From contig JADJWM010000018.1 in the NCBI GenBank assembly GCA_016716365.1, positions 62,001-126,000 on the forward strand: DNA of 64,000 nucleotides, read 5' to 3'. Numbering within the stretch: the first letter of the stretch is position 1; every line of letters starts with the position of its first letter. Source of the stretch: Chloracidobacterium sp. GTDB taxonomy: Bacteria > Acidobacteriota > Blastocatellia > Pyrinomonadales > Pyrinomonadaceae. The translations under genes were made by a program, and so were the position numbers. Of this stretch, positions 23,724 through 32,289 are shown piece by piece. The notes beneath the pieces are model-generated. The model ran no database searches and had not been told where the DNA came from. It saw nothing but the letters and a program-made list of their open reading frames with translations.

Positions 23724-25892
23724 ATGAAAAGAACAGCCCCTTTCGCCCTGGCCGTCATTCTCCTTTCTTCGCTGGCGTTTTCACAGCAGCCCACGGTGCG
23801 GCCGACACCGACTCCGGCAGCCGCGGAAGAGACCGGGGTCGTCAAGATCTCGACCAATCTGATACAGCTTGATGTCACGGTCACCGATACCTCGGGAAAG
23901 GCGATCCGCGACCTTCGACGCGACGAGATCGAGATCTACGAGAATGGGGCAAAGCAAGATATAACAGGCTTTTCATTCGTTTCGGCCGGAGGCGGGCAGG
24001 CCGACGCCCTTCTGCCGGATCGCGGCCAGAACATCGTCGCGCCGCCAGCCGGCGGCGTTCGTCGGGAACAGGTCCACCGAACGATCGCGATCGTCGTGGA
24101 TGACCTGAGCCTTTCGTTCGAAAGCATCGGCCAAACCAGGAAGACGCTTCAAAGGTTCGTCAATGAACAAATGGAGACCGGCGACCTGGTGGCCATCCTT
24201 CGGACCGGTGCCGGCGTCGGGAGCCTTCAGCAGTTCACATCGGACAAACAGCGTCTGCTGGCTGCCATTGACAAGCTCAAGTGGAATATGATGGGAACCG
24301 GCGGGACCAGCTCCTTCGCGCGGGTAGATTTGATGTCCATTGACGCTCAAACCGTTTCAAGCGAATCGGGTATGAGCGATGAGCAACTGGCCGAGGAGCG
24401 AAATCGCTTGGTCGCGTTCAACGATTTCCGCCGGAGCGTTTTTGCGGCCGGTACGCTCGGCGCGATCCAGTTCGTAATTAGCGGCATGAGCGAACTCCCG
24501 GGCCGCAAATCGGTCCTGATGTTCTCCGACGGTTTCAGGCTTTTTGAAAGGGATAGGGACGGAACTCCTAGGGCCGGGAGGGTCATTGATCGGATGCGTC
24601 GGGTCGTTGATCTTGCGAATAGGGCGTCGGTCGTCTTCTATACGGTCGATCCCCGGGGGCTGGCAGTGCCTTCGTTGACTTCCGCGGACGACACGAAACG
24701 AATGACGCCTGCTCAAATGCGTGGAGTGGTGAATACGCGCCGCGATATACTTTTTGAAACACAAGCAGGTTTGACGTTCCTTGCCCGAGAAACGGGAGGG
24801 TTTGCAGTACTGAACAATAACGATCTGTCAGGCGGTGTCCAAAGGGCGCTCGAAGACCAAAGTTACTACCTCATCGGCTACGAGCCGGATGATTCCACCT
24901 TCGACGCTAAGCAGAGCAAATATAACCAGATTGAAGTCAAGGTCCTAAGAAAGGGGGCCGAGGTGCGTTATCGAAGCGGATTTTTCAATGTCGCGGGCCG
25001 TCCGGATGCCGCGACGGGGATACCCGCCAACGCCACCCCGCAGGCGAAGCTTGATGCCGCGCTAAACTCACCATTCTCTGCAAACGGCCTAACGCTTCGG
25101 CTGAATTCACTTTTCGGAACGGCCGATCCCAACGGGGCTTATGTCCGGTCGCTCTTGCATATCGACGCCAAAGACCTTTCGTTCACCGATCTGCCGAACG
25201 GGATGAAAGAGGCTTCGTTCGACGTGCTGGCGGCGTGTTTCGGCGAAAGCGGGGAACTTGCCGACCAGATCGGCCGTCGATACACGCTGACGATCACGCC
25301 AGAGGTGCAGAAGAAGGTACTTAACGAAGGCTTCGTCTATCACTTCAAATTCCCGGTCAAGACGCCCGGTGCATATCAATATCGTGTCGCCATACGGGAT
25401 TCGAAGAACGACCGTATCGGCACCGCGAGCCAGTTTCTTGCCGTTCCCGACCTGTCGAAGGGCGAACTCACGGTTTCAAGCGTCGTGCTTGAAAACATCT
25501 CGGCCGAAGACTACGAGCGATCGTGGGTCCCGACCTCGCCGCAGATCACCACGGATCCCATTACGGACACCGCACTTCGGCGTGTCCGGCCCGGAAGGGT
25601 GCTCCGATATGCGTTCGAGATCTACAATGCTCAGCTGGACGCCGCGAAAGCGCCCCGAATGACGATCAAGACGAAGGTCTATCGGGAGGGCAAGCTTATC
25701 CTTGACAGCCCCGAAAAACCATTCGATCTTCTTGGACAAACGGATATGAAGCATCTTCGCGCTTTCGGGGCGATCGGGATCGGCCGGGAAATGGAGCCCG
25801 GCGATTACACGCTTCAGATCGCCGTTACGGACGAACTCGCCCGCGGCAAGTCAAGAAAAGCCGAGCAGGTCGTGCATTTCGAGGTTTTCTGA
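23724..25892 (+). CDS. large secreted VWFA-domain protein with degenerate metal site
   Basis: A 722-residue protein. A signal peptide (residues 1-20) and a proline linker lead to a VWFA domain with the same lead-in as the other two family members (DVTVTDTSGKAIRDLRRDE). Here the usual DxSxS metal motif reads VVDDLSLSFES, so the site is altered. A C-terminal part of about 300 residues, absent in the two smaller relatives, contains repeated beta strands (LDAALNSPFSANGLTLRLNS; FKFPVKTPGAYQYRVAIRDS) and may be a second binding module. CGGAGG lies eight bases before the ATG. A 150-base gap separates it from the divergent transglycosylase gene. Confidence 0.8.
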   Translation: MKRTAPFALAVILLSSLAFSQQPTVRPTPTPAAAEETGVVKISTNLIQLDVTVTDTSGKAIRDLRRDEIEIYENGAKQDITGFSFVSAGGGQADALLPDRGQNIVAPPAGGVRREQVHRTIAIVVDDLSLSFESIGQTRKTLQRFVNEQMETGDLVAILRTGAGVGSLQQFTSDKQRLLAAIDKLKWNMMGTGGTSSFARVDLMSIDAQTVSSESGMSDEQLAEERNRLVAFNDFRRSVFAAGTLGAIQFVISGMSELPGRKSVLMFSDGFRLFERDRDGTPRAGRVIDRMRRVVDLANRASVVFYTVDPRGLAVPSLTSADDTKRMTPAQMRGVVNTRRDILFETQAGLTFLARETGGFAVLNNNDLSGGVQRALEDQSYYLIGYEPDDSTFDAKQSKYNQIEVKVLRKGAEVRYRSGFFNVAGRPDAATGIPANATPQAKLDAALNSPFSANGLTLRLNSLFGTADPNGAYVRSLLHIDAKDLSFTDLPNGMKEASFDVLAACFGESGELADQIGRRYTLTITPEVQKKVLNEGFVYHFKFPVKTPGAYQYRVAIRDSKNDRIGTASQFLAVPDLSKGELTVSSVVLENISAEDYERSWVPTSPQITTDPITDTALRRVRPGRVLRYAFEIYNAQLDAAKAPRMTIKTKVYREGKLILDSPEKPFDLLGQTDMKHLRAFGAIGIGREMEPGDYTLQIAVTDELARGKSRKAEQVVHFEVF

Positions 25893-26076
25893 TCGGGGAC
25901 TTGGCCGGCTGACCCGTTCGGCCTTGGCCGTCCCGTTGGTGTTCGCTTCACCGGCTGATCGGCCTCCTTCGTCCACTCCTTGCAAATACACCGGGCGCTG
26001 GGCGTTAATTGTAGCTTGAACTCTGGCTTCCCGGCGGCCGCCTTTCATGCCGGGGTGTATTCCGTATCAGGTGAAT

Positions 26077-27441
26077 ATGCAGATCCGATCGATCGAACTA
26101 ATCGAGATTAACCTCCCGCTCGTCCAGTTTTTTGAAACAAGCTTTGGCCGCACATACGAACGCCGGATCATCCTCGTCCGTGTCGAAGACACCGACGGTA
26201 ATGAAGGATGGGGTGAGAACACCTGCGGCGAAGTGCCGGGATACTCGGACGAGTGGACCGATTCGGCGTGGGAAACGACCGAAAAGATCCTTGCCCCGAT
26301 GGTCGTCGGGAAAGATGTGGATTCTGCAGCCGACGTTTGGGGCCTGATGAAACGGGCTCGCGGCCACCGCATGTCGAAGGCGTCGATCGAGACCGCCTGC
26401 TGGGACCTGGAGGCAAAGAAACTCAGGGTGCCCTTGTGGCGTCATCTGGGCGGCGTTAACCAAACGATAAACTGCGGCGTTTCCATCGGTATCCAGGATT
26501 CGGTCGCGCAGCTTCTCGAAAAGATACGCACCGAACTGGACGCCGGCTATCAGCGGATAAAGATCAAGATCGCCCCGCATTGGGACTATGATGTGATCAA
26601 GGCGGTCCGAGAGGAGTTTGGCGACATTTTGCTGATGGGGGACGCCAATTCGGCGTACACGCTAGACGACATTGACATGCTCCGCAGCCTTGATGAATTC
26701 GGTCTGATGATGCTCGAACAGCCTCTGCCTTACGACGACATTATCGACCACGCGAAGCTCCAGGCCCAGATCAAAACCCCGATCTGCCTGGACGAACCGA
26801 TCAAGTCGCCCGACGACGCCCGAAAGGCCATTGAACTCGGATCCGGCAAAATAATTAACCTGAAGAACGGCCGCGTCGGCGGGCACGCACAGTCTCAGCA
26901 GATCGAGACGATCTGCCGCGAGGCCGCCATCCCGATGTGGTGCGGCGGCATGCTCGAGAGCGGCATTGGCCGGGCCCACAACATAGCCATCTCGACCCTC
27001 GCCGGCTACACGATGCCCGGCGACGTCTCGGCCAGCAAACGCTACTGGCACGAGGACGTGATCGAACCGGCCGTCGAGGTCTCTTTAAGTGGGACGATCA
27101 CGGCACCGGACGGACCGGGAATTGGGTTTGAGGTCCGGCGCGACCGGATCAAAAAGGTAACTGTCCGGACTGTGCAGATCACGTCGAATGGTGTTTATCG
27201 AGATGATGATGATTCTCGGATTGTATCGTATAAGCATTATGTAGAGGATCTCCTCGATCAACTAATCGAAACGGCTGTCGAAAACAAACACGTTAAGTCG
27301 GAATTTGAACGGGGAGTTTTGCAGGGCAACTACGAACTACTATTACGGGCACTTAATTTGACTGAGGCTTTCTCAATTGCTGAGCAATTGCCAAAAAAAA
27401 TATCCGAATTCGAGCCGGAGAGCTTGTTCGATAAATCTTGA
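26077..27441 (+). CDS. menC: o-succinylbenzoate synthase (NSAR/OSBS type) with a C-terminal extension
   Basis: A 454-residue enolase-superfamily enzyme. Residues 1-366 are a normal MenC/N-acylamino acid racemase: the KxK base in RIKIKIAP, metal ligands in MGDANSAY, LEQPLPYDD and CLDEPIKS, and the second lysine in LKNGRVGGH. It makes o-succinylbenzoate for menaquinone, though some members racemise N-acyl amino acids; the men genes are not nearby. Residues 367-454 are an extra segment of lower GC with no family resemblance (see findings). The ATG at 26077 is chosen for its fit to the family start; an in-frame ATG at 26047 is possible. Confidence 0.75.
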   Translation: MQIRSIELIEINLPLVQFFETSFGRTYERRIILVRVEDTDGNEGWGENTCGEVPGYSDEWTDSAWETTEKILAPMVVGKDVDSAADVWGLMKRARGHRMSKASIETACWDLEAKKLRVPLWRHLGGVNQTINCGVSIGIQDSVAQLLEKIRTELDAGYQRIKIKIAPHWDYDVIKAVREEFGDILLMGDANSAYTLDDIDMLRSLDEFGLMMLEQPLPYDDIIDHAKLQAQIKTPICLDEPIKSPDDARKAIELGSGKIINLKNGRVGGHAQSQQIETICREAAIPMWCGGMLESGIGRAHNIAISTLAGYTMPGDVSASKRYWHEDVIEPAVEVSLSGTITAPDGPGIGFEVRRDRIKKVTVRTVQITSNGVYRDDDDSRIVSYKHYVEDLLDQLIETAVENKHVKSEFERGVLQGNYELLLRALNLTEAFSIAEQLPKKISEFEPESLFDKS

Positions 27442-27492
27442 AATTTGGCTTGCCACCGACTTCGTATTAACTACGTCGTCAAAATTATTCCT

Positions 27493-27547
27493 GACCCGTT
27501 TACACCAACCGACCGATTCGAAAATCAGGTATAATCGGAGACGGGTC
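27493..27547 (+). promoter_or_regulatory. promoter and inverted repeat before the hicBA-like pair
   Basis: A perfect TATAAT -10 box (27530-27535) lies 16 bases before the HicB start. It is flanked by a 7-bp inverted repeat (GACCCGT at 27493 and ACGGGTC at 27541), which could be an antitoxin operator. The -35 region (AACCGA) is weak, as is common for autoregulated promoters. Confidence 0.5.
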
Positions 27548-27550
27548 AAT

Positions 27551-27757
27551 ATGAACGAAATAATTTTTCTGGTCGAGGAAGATGTAGAGGGCGGATACAA
27601 TGCCAAAGCTTTGGGCGAAGCTATCTTCACCCAAGGTGCCGACCTCGAAGAACTTCGGTCAAACATCCGCGATGCCGTCAGATGTCATTTCGAACCGGTT
27701 GCGAAGCCTAAGATGATCAGGCTCCATTTTGTGTCCGAGGAAGTCTTCGTCGCATGA
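27551..27757 (+). CDS. hicB: HicB-like antitoxin (short form)
   Basis: A 68-residue protein with the HicB partial-RNase-H-like fold: IIFLVEEDVEGGYNAKALGE matches the family opening, and TQGADLEELRSNIRDAVRCHF the central helix. It lacks the C-terminal DNA-binding domain of longer HicB proteins, so any autorepression would need another contact. It would neutralise the HicA-like toxin encoded by the next gene, with which it overlaps by four bases (ATGA). Confidence 0.75.
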   Translation: MNEIIFLVEEDVEGGYNAKALGEAIFTQGADLEELRSNIRDAVRCHFEPVAKPKMIRLHFVSEEVFVA

Positions 27758-27996
27758 AGTTGCCTCGCGATATTAGCGGTGTTTCGCTAGCTCGAGCCTT
27801 AATTGTCCTTGACTACGAAATATCCCGTCAGACGGGAAGCCACATTCGACTGACAACCATACTTAACGGCGAGCATCACATTACGATCCCGGCCCACGAC
27901 CCCATCAAGATTGGAACACTCTCAAGCATTCTTGCTGACATCGCCCGACACCATCAGATCACTCGCGACGATCTTCTCAAACGCCTTCAGCTCTGA
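27754..27996 (+). CDS. hicA: HicA-like mRNA interferase toxin
   Basis: An 80-residue protein with the HicA double-stranded RNA-binding-like fold. The catalytic histidine lies in QTGSHIRLTT, and the family pattern ITIPAHDPIKIGTLSSIL follows; the C-terminal helix HHQITRDDLLKRL is typical. It would cleave mRNA when free of its antitoxin. The order antitoxin first, toxin second is common in reversed hicBA loci. The pair sits in a lower-GC patch between menC and the TonB receptor, suggesting transfer. Confidence 0.8.
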   Translation: MKLPRDISGVSLARALIVLDYEISRQTGSHIRLTTILNGEHHITIPAHDPIKIGTLSSILADIARHHQITRDDLLKRLQL

Positions 27997-28064
27997 ACTT
28001 GCTTCACCAATGTCGCTATTTAGCCTGGTATCGACGCCAAGTCGTCCTGTGCTACAACCTTAGT

Positions 28065-30377
28065 GTGAGGCTTGTTCTTTTAGTATTCGTTTGCTTCCTG
28101 ATTGCAGTTACTTCGTCCGCTCAAACAGTGACAGGCGTTGTGGTTGACGGCAATGGCTCAACGGTGCCGAACGCCGCGGTTACGGTCCGGGAGGAGAGCA
28201 CGGTCATATCAAGCACGACCACTGACGCCGAAGGGCGTTTCGCAATAGAGGATCTGCGACCGGGCCAAACACTATCCGTCACCGCACCCGGCTTTGCGGA
28301 ATACATTCTCGTAGTTCCAACGCCAATACCGCAAACTATAAATATTTTCCTAGAACCAACCGGCGTCGCCGCAGATGTCACCGTTTCGATCACACGCAGC
28401 GAAACCCGCCTGAGCGAGACGCCGGCAAGCGTGGTCGTCCTGACACGCGAGGATCTGGAATCCACGGCTGCTCAAACGGTCGACGACAGCCTTCGCCAGA
28501 TCGCGGGATTTACACTTTTTCGGCGCAGTTCCAGCAGGACAACGAACCCGACCGCGCAGGGGGCGAACCTTCGCGGCATTTCGGGCAGCGGGGCCTCGCG
28601 GGCGGCGGTTTTGTTTGACGGGCTGTCGCTGAACGACGCGTTCGGTGGGTGGACCTACTGGTCGCGGGTGCCGCTGATCGCCGTCGAGCAGGCAGAGGTG
28701 CTTCGCGGCGGGGCAAGCTCGCTCTATGGCTCGGGCGGATTGAGCGGAGCGGTGAACCTTGCACCTCCGAGGTCCGATGGCGACGAACCGATCTTCAATT
28801 TCCGGGCCTCGGCTGGTACTCAAGATACATACGACGGCAGCCTTTATTCTGCGGTAGGACGCGGAGGTTGGGGCTTCGATCTCGCGACCGAAACCTTTCA
28901 GACGGGCGGGTATATCCCGGTTGTTGAAGAACAACGCGGGCTCGCGGACACGCGGGCGAACAGTCGGCACAATAATCTTTTTTTCTCCATCGAGCGGTCC
29001 TTTGGCCGACGTGAGAAGAAACCACCCGCTTACGCAGGTGGTTCTGACCTGTTGGACCGCGTTTTTGCTCGCGGAAACCTCTTCGACGAACGCCGCGACA
29101 ACGGCACCTCTCTGACCTACAACCGGACCTACTTCCGTCAGGCGGCTGGCGGGGCGGATTTATCCAATAAGAGCATCGGCGAATTCCGGCTCCGCACATT
29201 CTTCGAGTCGCAGGTTTACGATCAGACCTTCGCGGCCGTCTCCGTCGACAGAAATAGCGAGACGCTCTCGCGACTTCAACGCGTTCCGTCGCAGGCCGCC
29301 GGGACAAACCTCTTTTGGACAAGGCCGATCGAGAGCCACACGTTCGCCGCGTCGTTCGAGGTGCGAGAGGTACGCGGCTTCAGCGACGAGGTCGGCTACT
29401 TTGGCGGTCAGCCCGCGTCGATCTCGGGATCAGGAGGAAGCGAGCGGACGTTCGCCTTCTTTGTCCAGGACAGTTGGGCCGCGAGCGAGAAGTTGAATCT
29501 AAGTGTTGGATTTCGCGTCGACAGTTGGAAGAACTTCGACGCGCATACGTCCACGCGGCCGCTTGCGACGAACATTTCCTCCGAAACCCGGTTTCCGGAC
29601 CGCAACGAAACTGCTTTGAGCCCGCGGATCGCAGCGATCTATCAGATCACGCCGAACGCCTCTATCTATGGCTCCTACTCGCGGTCGTTCCGTGCTCCGA
29701 CGCTTAACGAACTTTACCGCGGGTTTCGCGTGGGAAACGTCATCACTCAGGCCAACGAAAATTTGCTTGCCGAGGCCGCTGACACCTTTGAGGGCGGACT
29801 GACGGTCGCGGCGTTCGATCGCAGGCTAAATGTTCGCGGCAACGTATTCTTCACGATTGTCGAAGATCCGGTCGTCAGCGTCACGCTCACCACGACACCG
29901 ACGCTCATTACGCGCAGACGTCAGAACGTGGGCAAGACCCGGACGCGGGGGATCGAACTCGATGCAGAACTGGCGATTCGCAATGACCTGCGGCTTTCGG
30001 CGAGCTATCTATATGCCGATGCGAGGTTCATCGACTTTCCGGCCGATCCGGATCTCGTTGGCAACTTTCTGCCGCAAGTACCCCAACAGCAGGCAACCTT
30101 CCAGCTCGCATACCGCCCTGCTTCGCGCTTTTCATTCGGTATTCAAGCCCGAGCCTCGGACGCCCAATGGGAAGACGATCTCAACTCACTCAAGCTCCGC
30201 CCGTACTTCACGATGGACGCGTTCGCCGCCTATCGCGTTCACAAGACGCTCGAACTCTTCATTGCGGCAGAAAATGTTTTCAATTCGCGATATGATATCG
30301 GCCTAACGCCGATCCGGACCGTCGCGTCGCCGGCCTTCGCGCGTATCGGCCTTCGGTTAGAGCTTGGAAAAAGATAG
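28065..30377 (+). CDS. TonB-dependent outer-membrane receptor with carboxypeptidase-regulatory domain
   Basis: A 770-residue receptor. After a signal peptide (residues 1-20) comes a carboxypeptidase-regulatory-like domain (GVVVDGNGSTVPNAAVTVRE and on, to about residue 95), then the plug domain (SETPASVVVLTREDLES; LRGISGSGASRAAVLFDGL; VLRGGASSLYGSGGLSGAVN) and a 22-strand-type beta-barrel ending in FARIGLRLELGK. It probably imports a siderophore, vitamin or glycan by TonB; the substrate is unknown. GTG at 28065 is chosen because the signal peptide begins there. Residues 319-326 (KKPPAYAGG region) are encoded by a REP-like palindrome. It converges on the permease gene, five bases apart. Confidence 0.85.
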   Translation: MRLVLLVFVCFLIAVTSSAQTVTGVVVDGNGSTVPNAAVTVREESTVISSTTTDAEGRFAIEDLRPGQTLSVTAPGFAEYILVVPTPIPQTINIFLEPTGVAADVTVSITRSETRLSETPASVVVLTREDLESTAAQTVDDSLRQIAGFTLFRRSSSRTTNPTAQGANLRGISGSGASRAAVLFDGLSLNDAFGGWTYWSRVPLIAVEQAEVLRGGASSLYGSGGLSGAVNLAPPRSDGDEPIFNFRASAGTQDTYDGSLYSAVGRGGWGFDLATETFQTGGYIPVVEEQRGLADTRANSRHNNLFFSIERSFGRREKKPPAYAGGSDLLDRVFARGNLFDERRDNGTSLTYNRTYFRQAAGGADLSNKSIGEFRLRTFFESQVYDQTFAAVSVDRNSETLSRLQRVPSQAAGTNLFWTRPIESHTFAASFEVREVRGFSDEVGYFGGQPASISGSGGSERTFAFFVQDSWAASEKLNLSVGFRVDSWKNFDAHTSTRPLATNISSETRFPDRNETALSPRIAAIYQITPNASIYGSYSRSFRAPTLNELYRGFRVGNVITQANENLLAEAADTFEGGLTVAAFDRRLNVRGNVFFTIVEDPVVSVTLTTTPTLITRRRQNVGKTRTRGIELDAELAIRNDLRLSASYLYADARFIDFPADPDLVGNFLPQVPQQQATFQLAYRPASRFSFGIQARASDAQWEDDLNSLKLRPYFTMDAFAAYRVHKTLELFIAAENVFNSRYDIGLTPIRTVASPAFARIGLRLELGKR
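29021..29042 (+). repeat. REP-like palindrome inside the TonB receptor gene
   Basis: A 22-base imperfect palindrome with arms ACCACCCGC and GCAGGTGGT. Its reverse complement differs from the intergenic copy at 40418 at only two positions. It is read in frame and encodes part of a Pro-Pro-Ala-Tyr-Ala-Gly-Gly stretch in a barrel loop. Confidence 0.75.
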
Positions 30378-30382
30378 GCCCA

Positions 30383-32191
30383 TCAGCTCAGCCAGAAAAT
30401 ATAAAGGAAGCCCATCGAGACGAAATAGAGAAGTACGGCCAACGGGAAGCCGACGCGGAGGAAATCCTTGAAGCTGTATCCCGCCGGCCCCATAACAAGC
30501 ACATTGACCGGGTGGCCGAGCGGAGTAACGAACGCCATAGCCGACGCGACCGCGACGCACATCACAAGTGCGCGGGCGTCGAACCCGGCCTGCTGAGCGA
30601 TGTTGATCGCGACCGGGCCCATGATCGTCGCAACGACGGCCGTGTTCATTATCTGAACCAGCAGCATCGTTATCAGCACCAACGCAGCCCCAACCATGAC
30701 CACACCCTGGCCGCCGAACGTTGCCGCGACGTACTGGCCGACGATCCCCGCGGCGTTCGTTTTGACCAGCGCGATGCCCATCGGGAGCATTCCAGCGACG
30801 ATGAACACGCTTCTCCATCCGATAGAGGAATAGGCCTGCTCGGTGGTCAGGATCCGCGTCAGCATCATTGCAAGGGCCCCGCCCATCATCACGGGCCCGA
30901 TGATCGCGGGAAATGCGATCGCCAGAACAAGCGTGGCAACGAAGATCATCACCGCGGCCCTCGCCTTTGCCGGGGCTGTCACCTGAGGTTCGTCGAGCGA
31001 CATCAGCATTATCAGGTCCGGGTCTGCGGCGGCGATCCTCAGCCGGTCTCGTGTGCCCTGAAGAAGGAGCGCGTCGCCGAACTGAAGCTTTTCCTCGCCT
31101 AGGTTCGTCGCGATCTCGCTGTCGAGCCGCCATATCGCCAGGACATTCAACCCGTATTTTTCGCGAAAGTTCACGCTCTTCAGGCTTTCGCCGATCAACC
31201 GTGACCGCGGAGCGATCATCGCCTCGACGATCTCGACCTGCCGCGATTCCAAGTCCCGCTCCTTCCATTGTTCGGACGGCAAGTGCTCCATCAGCGGCTC
31301 GACATCGCGGCGCCTGAAATCCTCCTCGTCGCCTTCGAAGACCAGAACGTCGCCTTGCCGGATCTCCGTGTTCGGCGAAAGGCTGACCAACTTTCGGCCT
31401 TCACGTTCGATCGCGACGACGCTCACACCGAATTTTTCGCGAAGCGTGCTTTCCTCAAGCGGCCGGTCGATCAGGAACGAATTTTCCGGAACGCGGGCCC
31501 TGAACAGATTCCCGCCAAGGCCGTACGCCGCTACGAGGTCCGCGCTATCGCCTCGATTCGGCGCCTGCGTTCGCTCGAGCATCGATTCGCCTTTCAGCAA
31601 GGTCCTGCCATAGACCGACATGTAGATGATCGATGCGATCACCACCGGCAGGCCGACCCAGAGGAATTCCGGGATGCCCAAACCCGCAGATCCGCTGTCG
31701 CGAAGCAGCGAACTCAGAATGATGTTTGCCGTTGCGAAAAGCGTCGCCGCACCTCCTATCACCGTGCCAAACGCAAGCGGCATTAAAAGCCTCGAAGTGC
31801 TCACACCGGAGCGTTTCGACGCACCCGACACGGCCGGCAGAAGCACCGCGGCCGCGGCGATATTGTTCATGAACAGAGAGAGAAATGCGCCGACCGACAT
31901 CACCACGATGGTAAGCCGTCGCTCGCTGCCGCCCATTTTCAGAAGGAAGGACCCTACCCAGTCCGTAACGCCGGTTCGTTTCAGTGCCTCGGCAAGAATA
32001 AAGATCGCGATGATGATGATCACCGCCGCTCGGCTGAAGCCAGAGAATGACTCGTCTGGCGTGAGCACGCCGCTTAACCCGAGCGCGACAGCAACGAGTA
32101 GCGCCACCAGGTCCGCCGGGATGCGATCCGTCAGGAAGGCGATGATCGCCGCGGTCAGGATCACAAGCGTGATGATAAGTGAATTGTCCAT
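30383..32191 (-). CDS. SLC13/DASS-type permease with two RCK_C (TrkA-C) domains
   Basis: A 602-residue membrane protein with about 10-12 transmembrane segments in two halves separated by a soluble loop (residues 205-385). The loop holds two TrkA-C domains (FGVSVVAIEREGRKLV and YGLNVLAIWRLDSEIA). FMNNIAAAAVLLP and the later NTAVVATIMGPVAI are the paired hairpin motifs of the divalent anion/sodium symporter family. Substrates in this family include dicarboxylates and sulfate. The start ATG lies 98 bases from the divergent ettA. It overlaps nothing. Confidence 0.8.
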   Translation of the reverse strand: MDNSLIITLVILTAAIIAFLTDRIPADLVALLVAVALGLSGVLTPDESFSGFSRAAVIIIIAIFILAEALKRTGVTDWVGSFLLKMGGSERRLTIVVMSVGAFLSLFMNNIAAAAVLLPAVSGASKRSGVSTSRLLMPLAFGTVIGGAATLFATANIILSSLLRDSGSAGLGIPEFLWVGLPVVIASIIYMSVYGRTLLKGESMLERTQAPNRGDSADLVAAYGLGGNLFRARVPENSFLIDRPLEESTLREKFGVSVVAIEREGRKLVSLSPNTEIRQGDVLVFEGDEEDFRRRDVEPLMEHLPSEQWKERDLESRQVEIVEAMIAPRSRLIGESLKSVNFREKYGLNVLAIWRLDSEIATNLGEEKLQFGDALLLQGTRDRLRIAAADPDLIMLMSLDEPQVTAPAKARAAVMIFVATLVLAIAFPAIIGPVMMGGALAMMLTRILTTEQAYSSIGWRSVFIVAGMLPMGIALVKTNAAGIVGQYVAATFGGQGVVMVGAALVLITMLLVQIMNTAVVATIMGPVAINIAQQAGFDARALVMCVAVASAMAFVTPLGHPVNVLVMGPAGYSFKDFLRVGFPLAVLLYFVSMGFLYIFWLS

Positions 32192-32289
32192 TCTCGCTTG
32201 CCTTTGAGTGTAATGTCACTTGGCGAAGTGTTTCAATTCGTCGGCGTTTTTGTGCCCGTTAACTCAAGTGCTAAGGTATCTTTTTCGGT

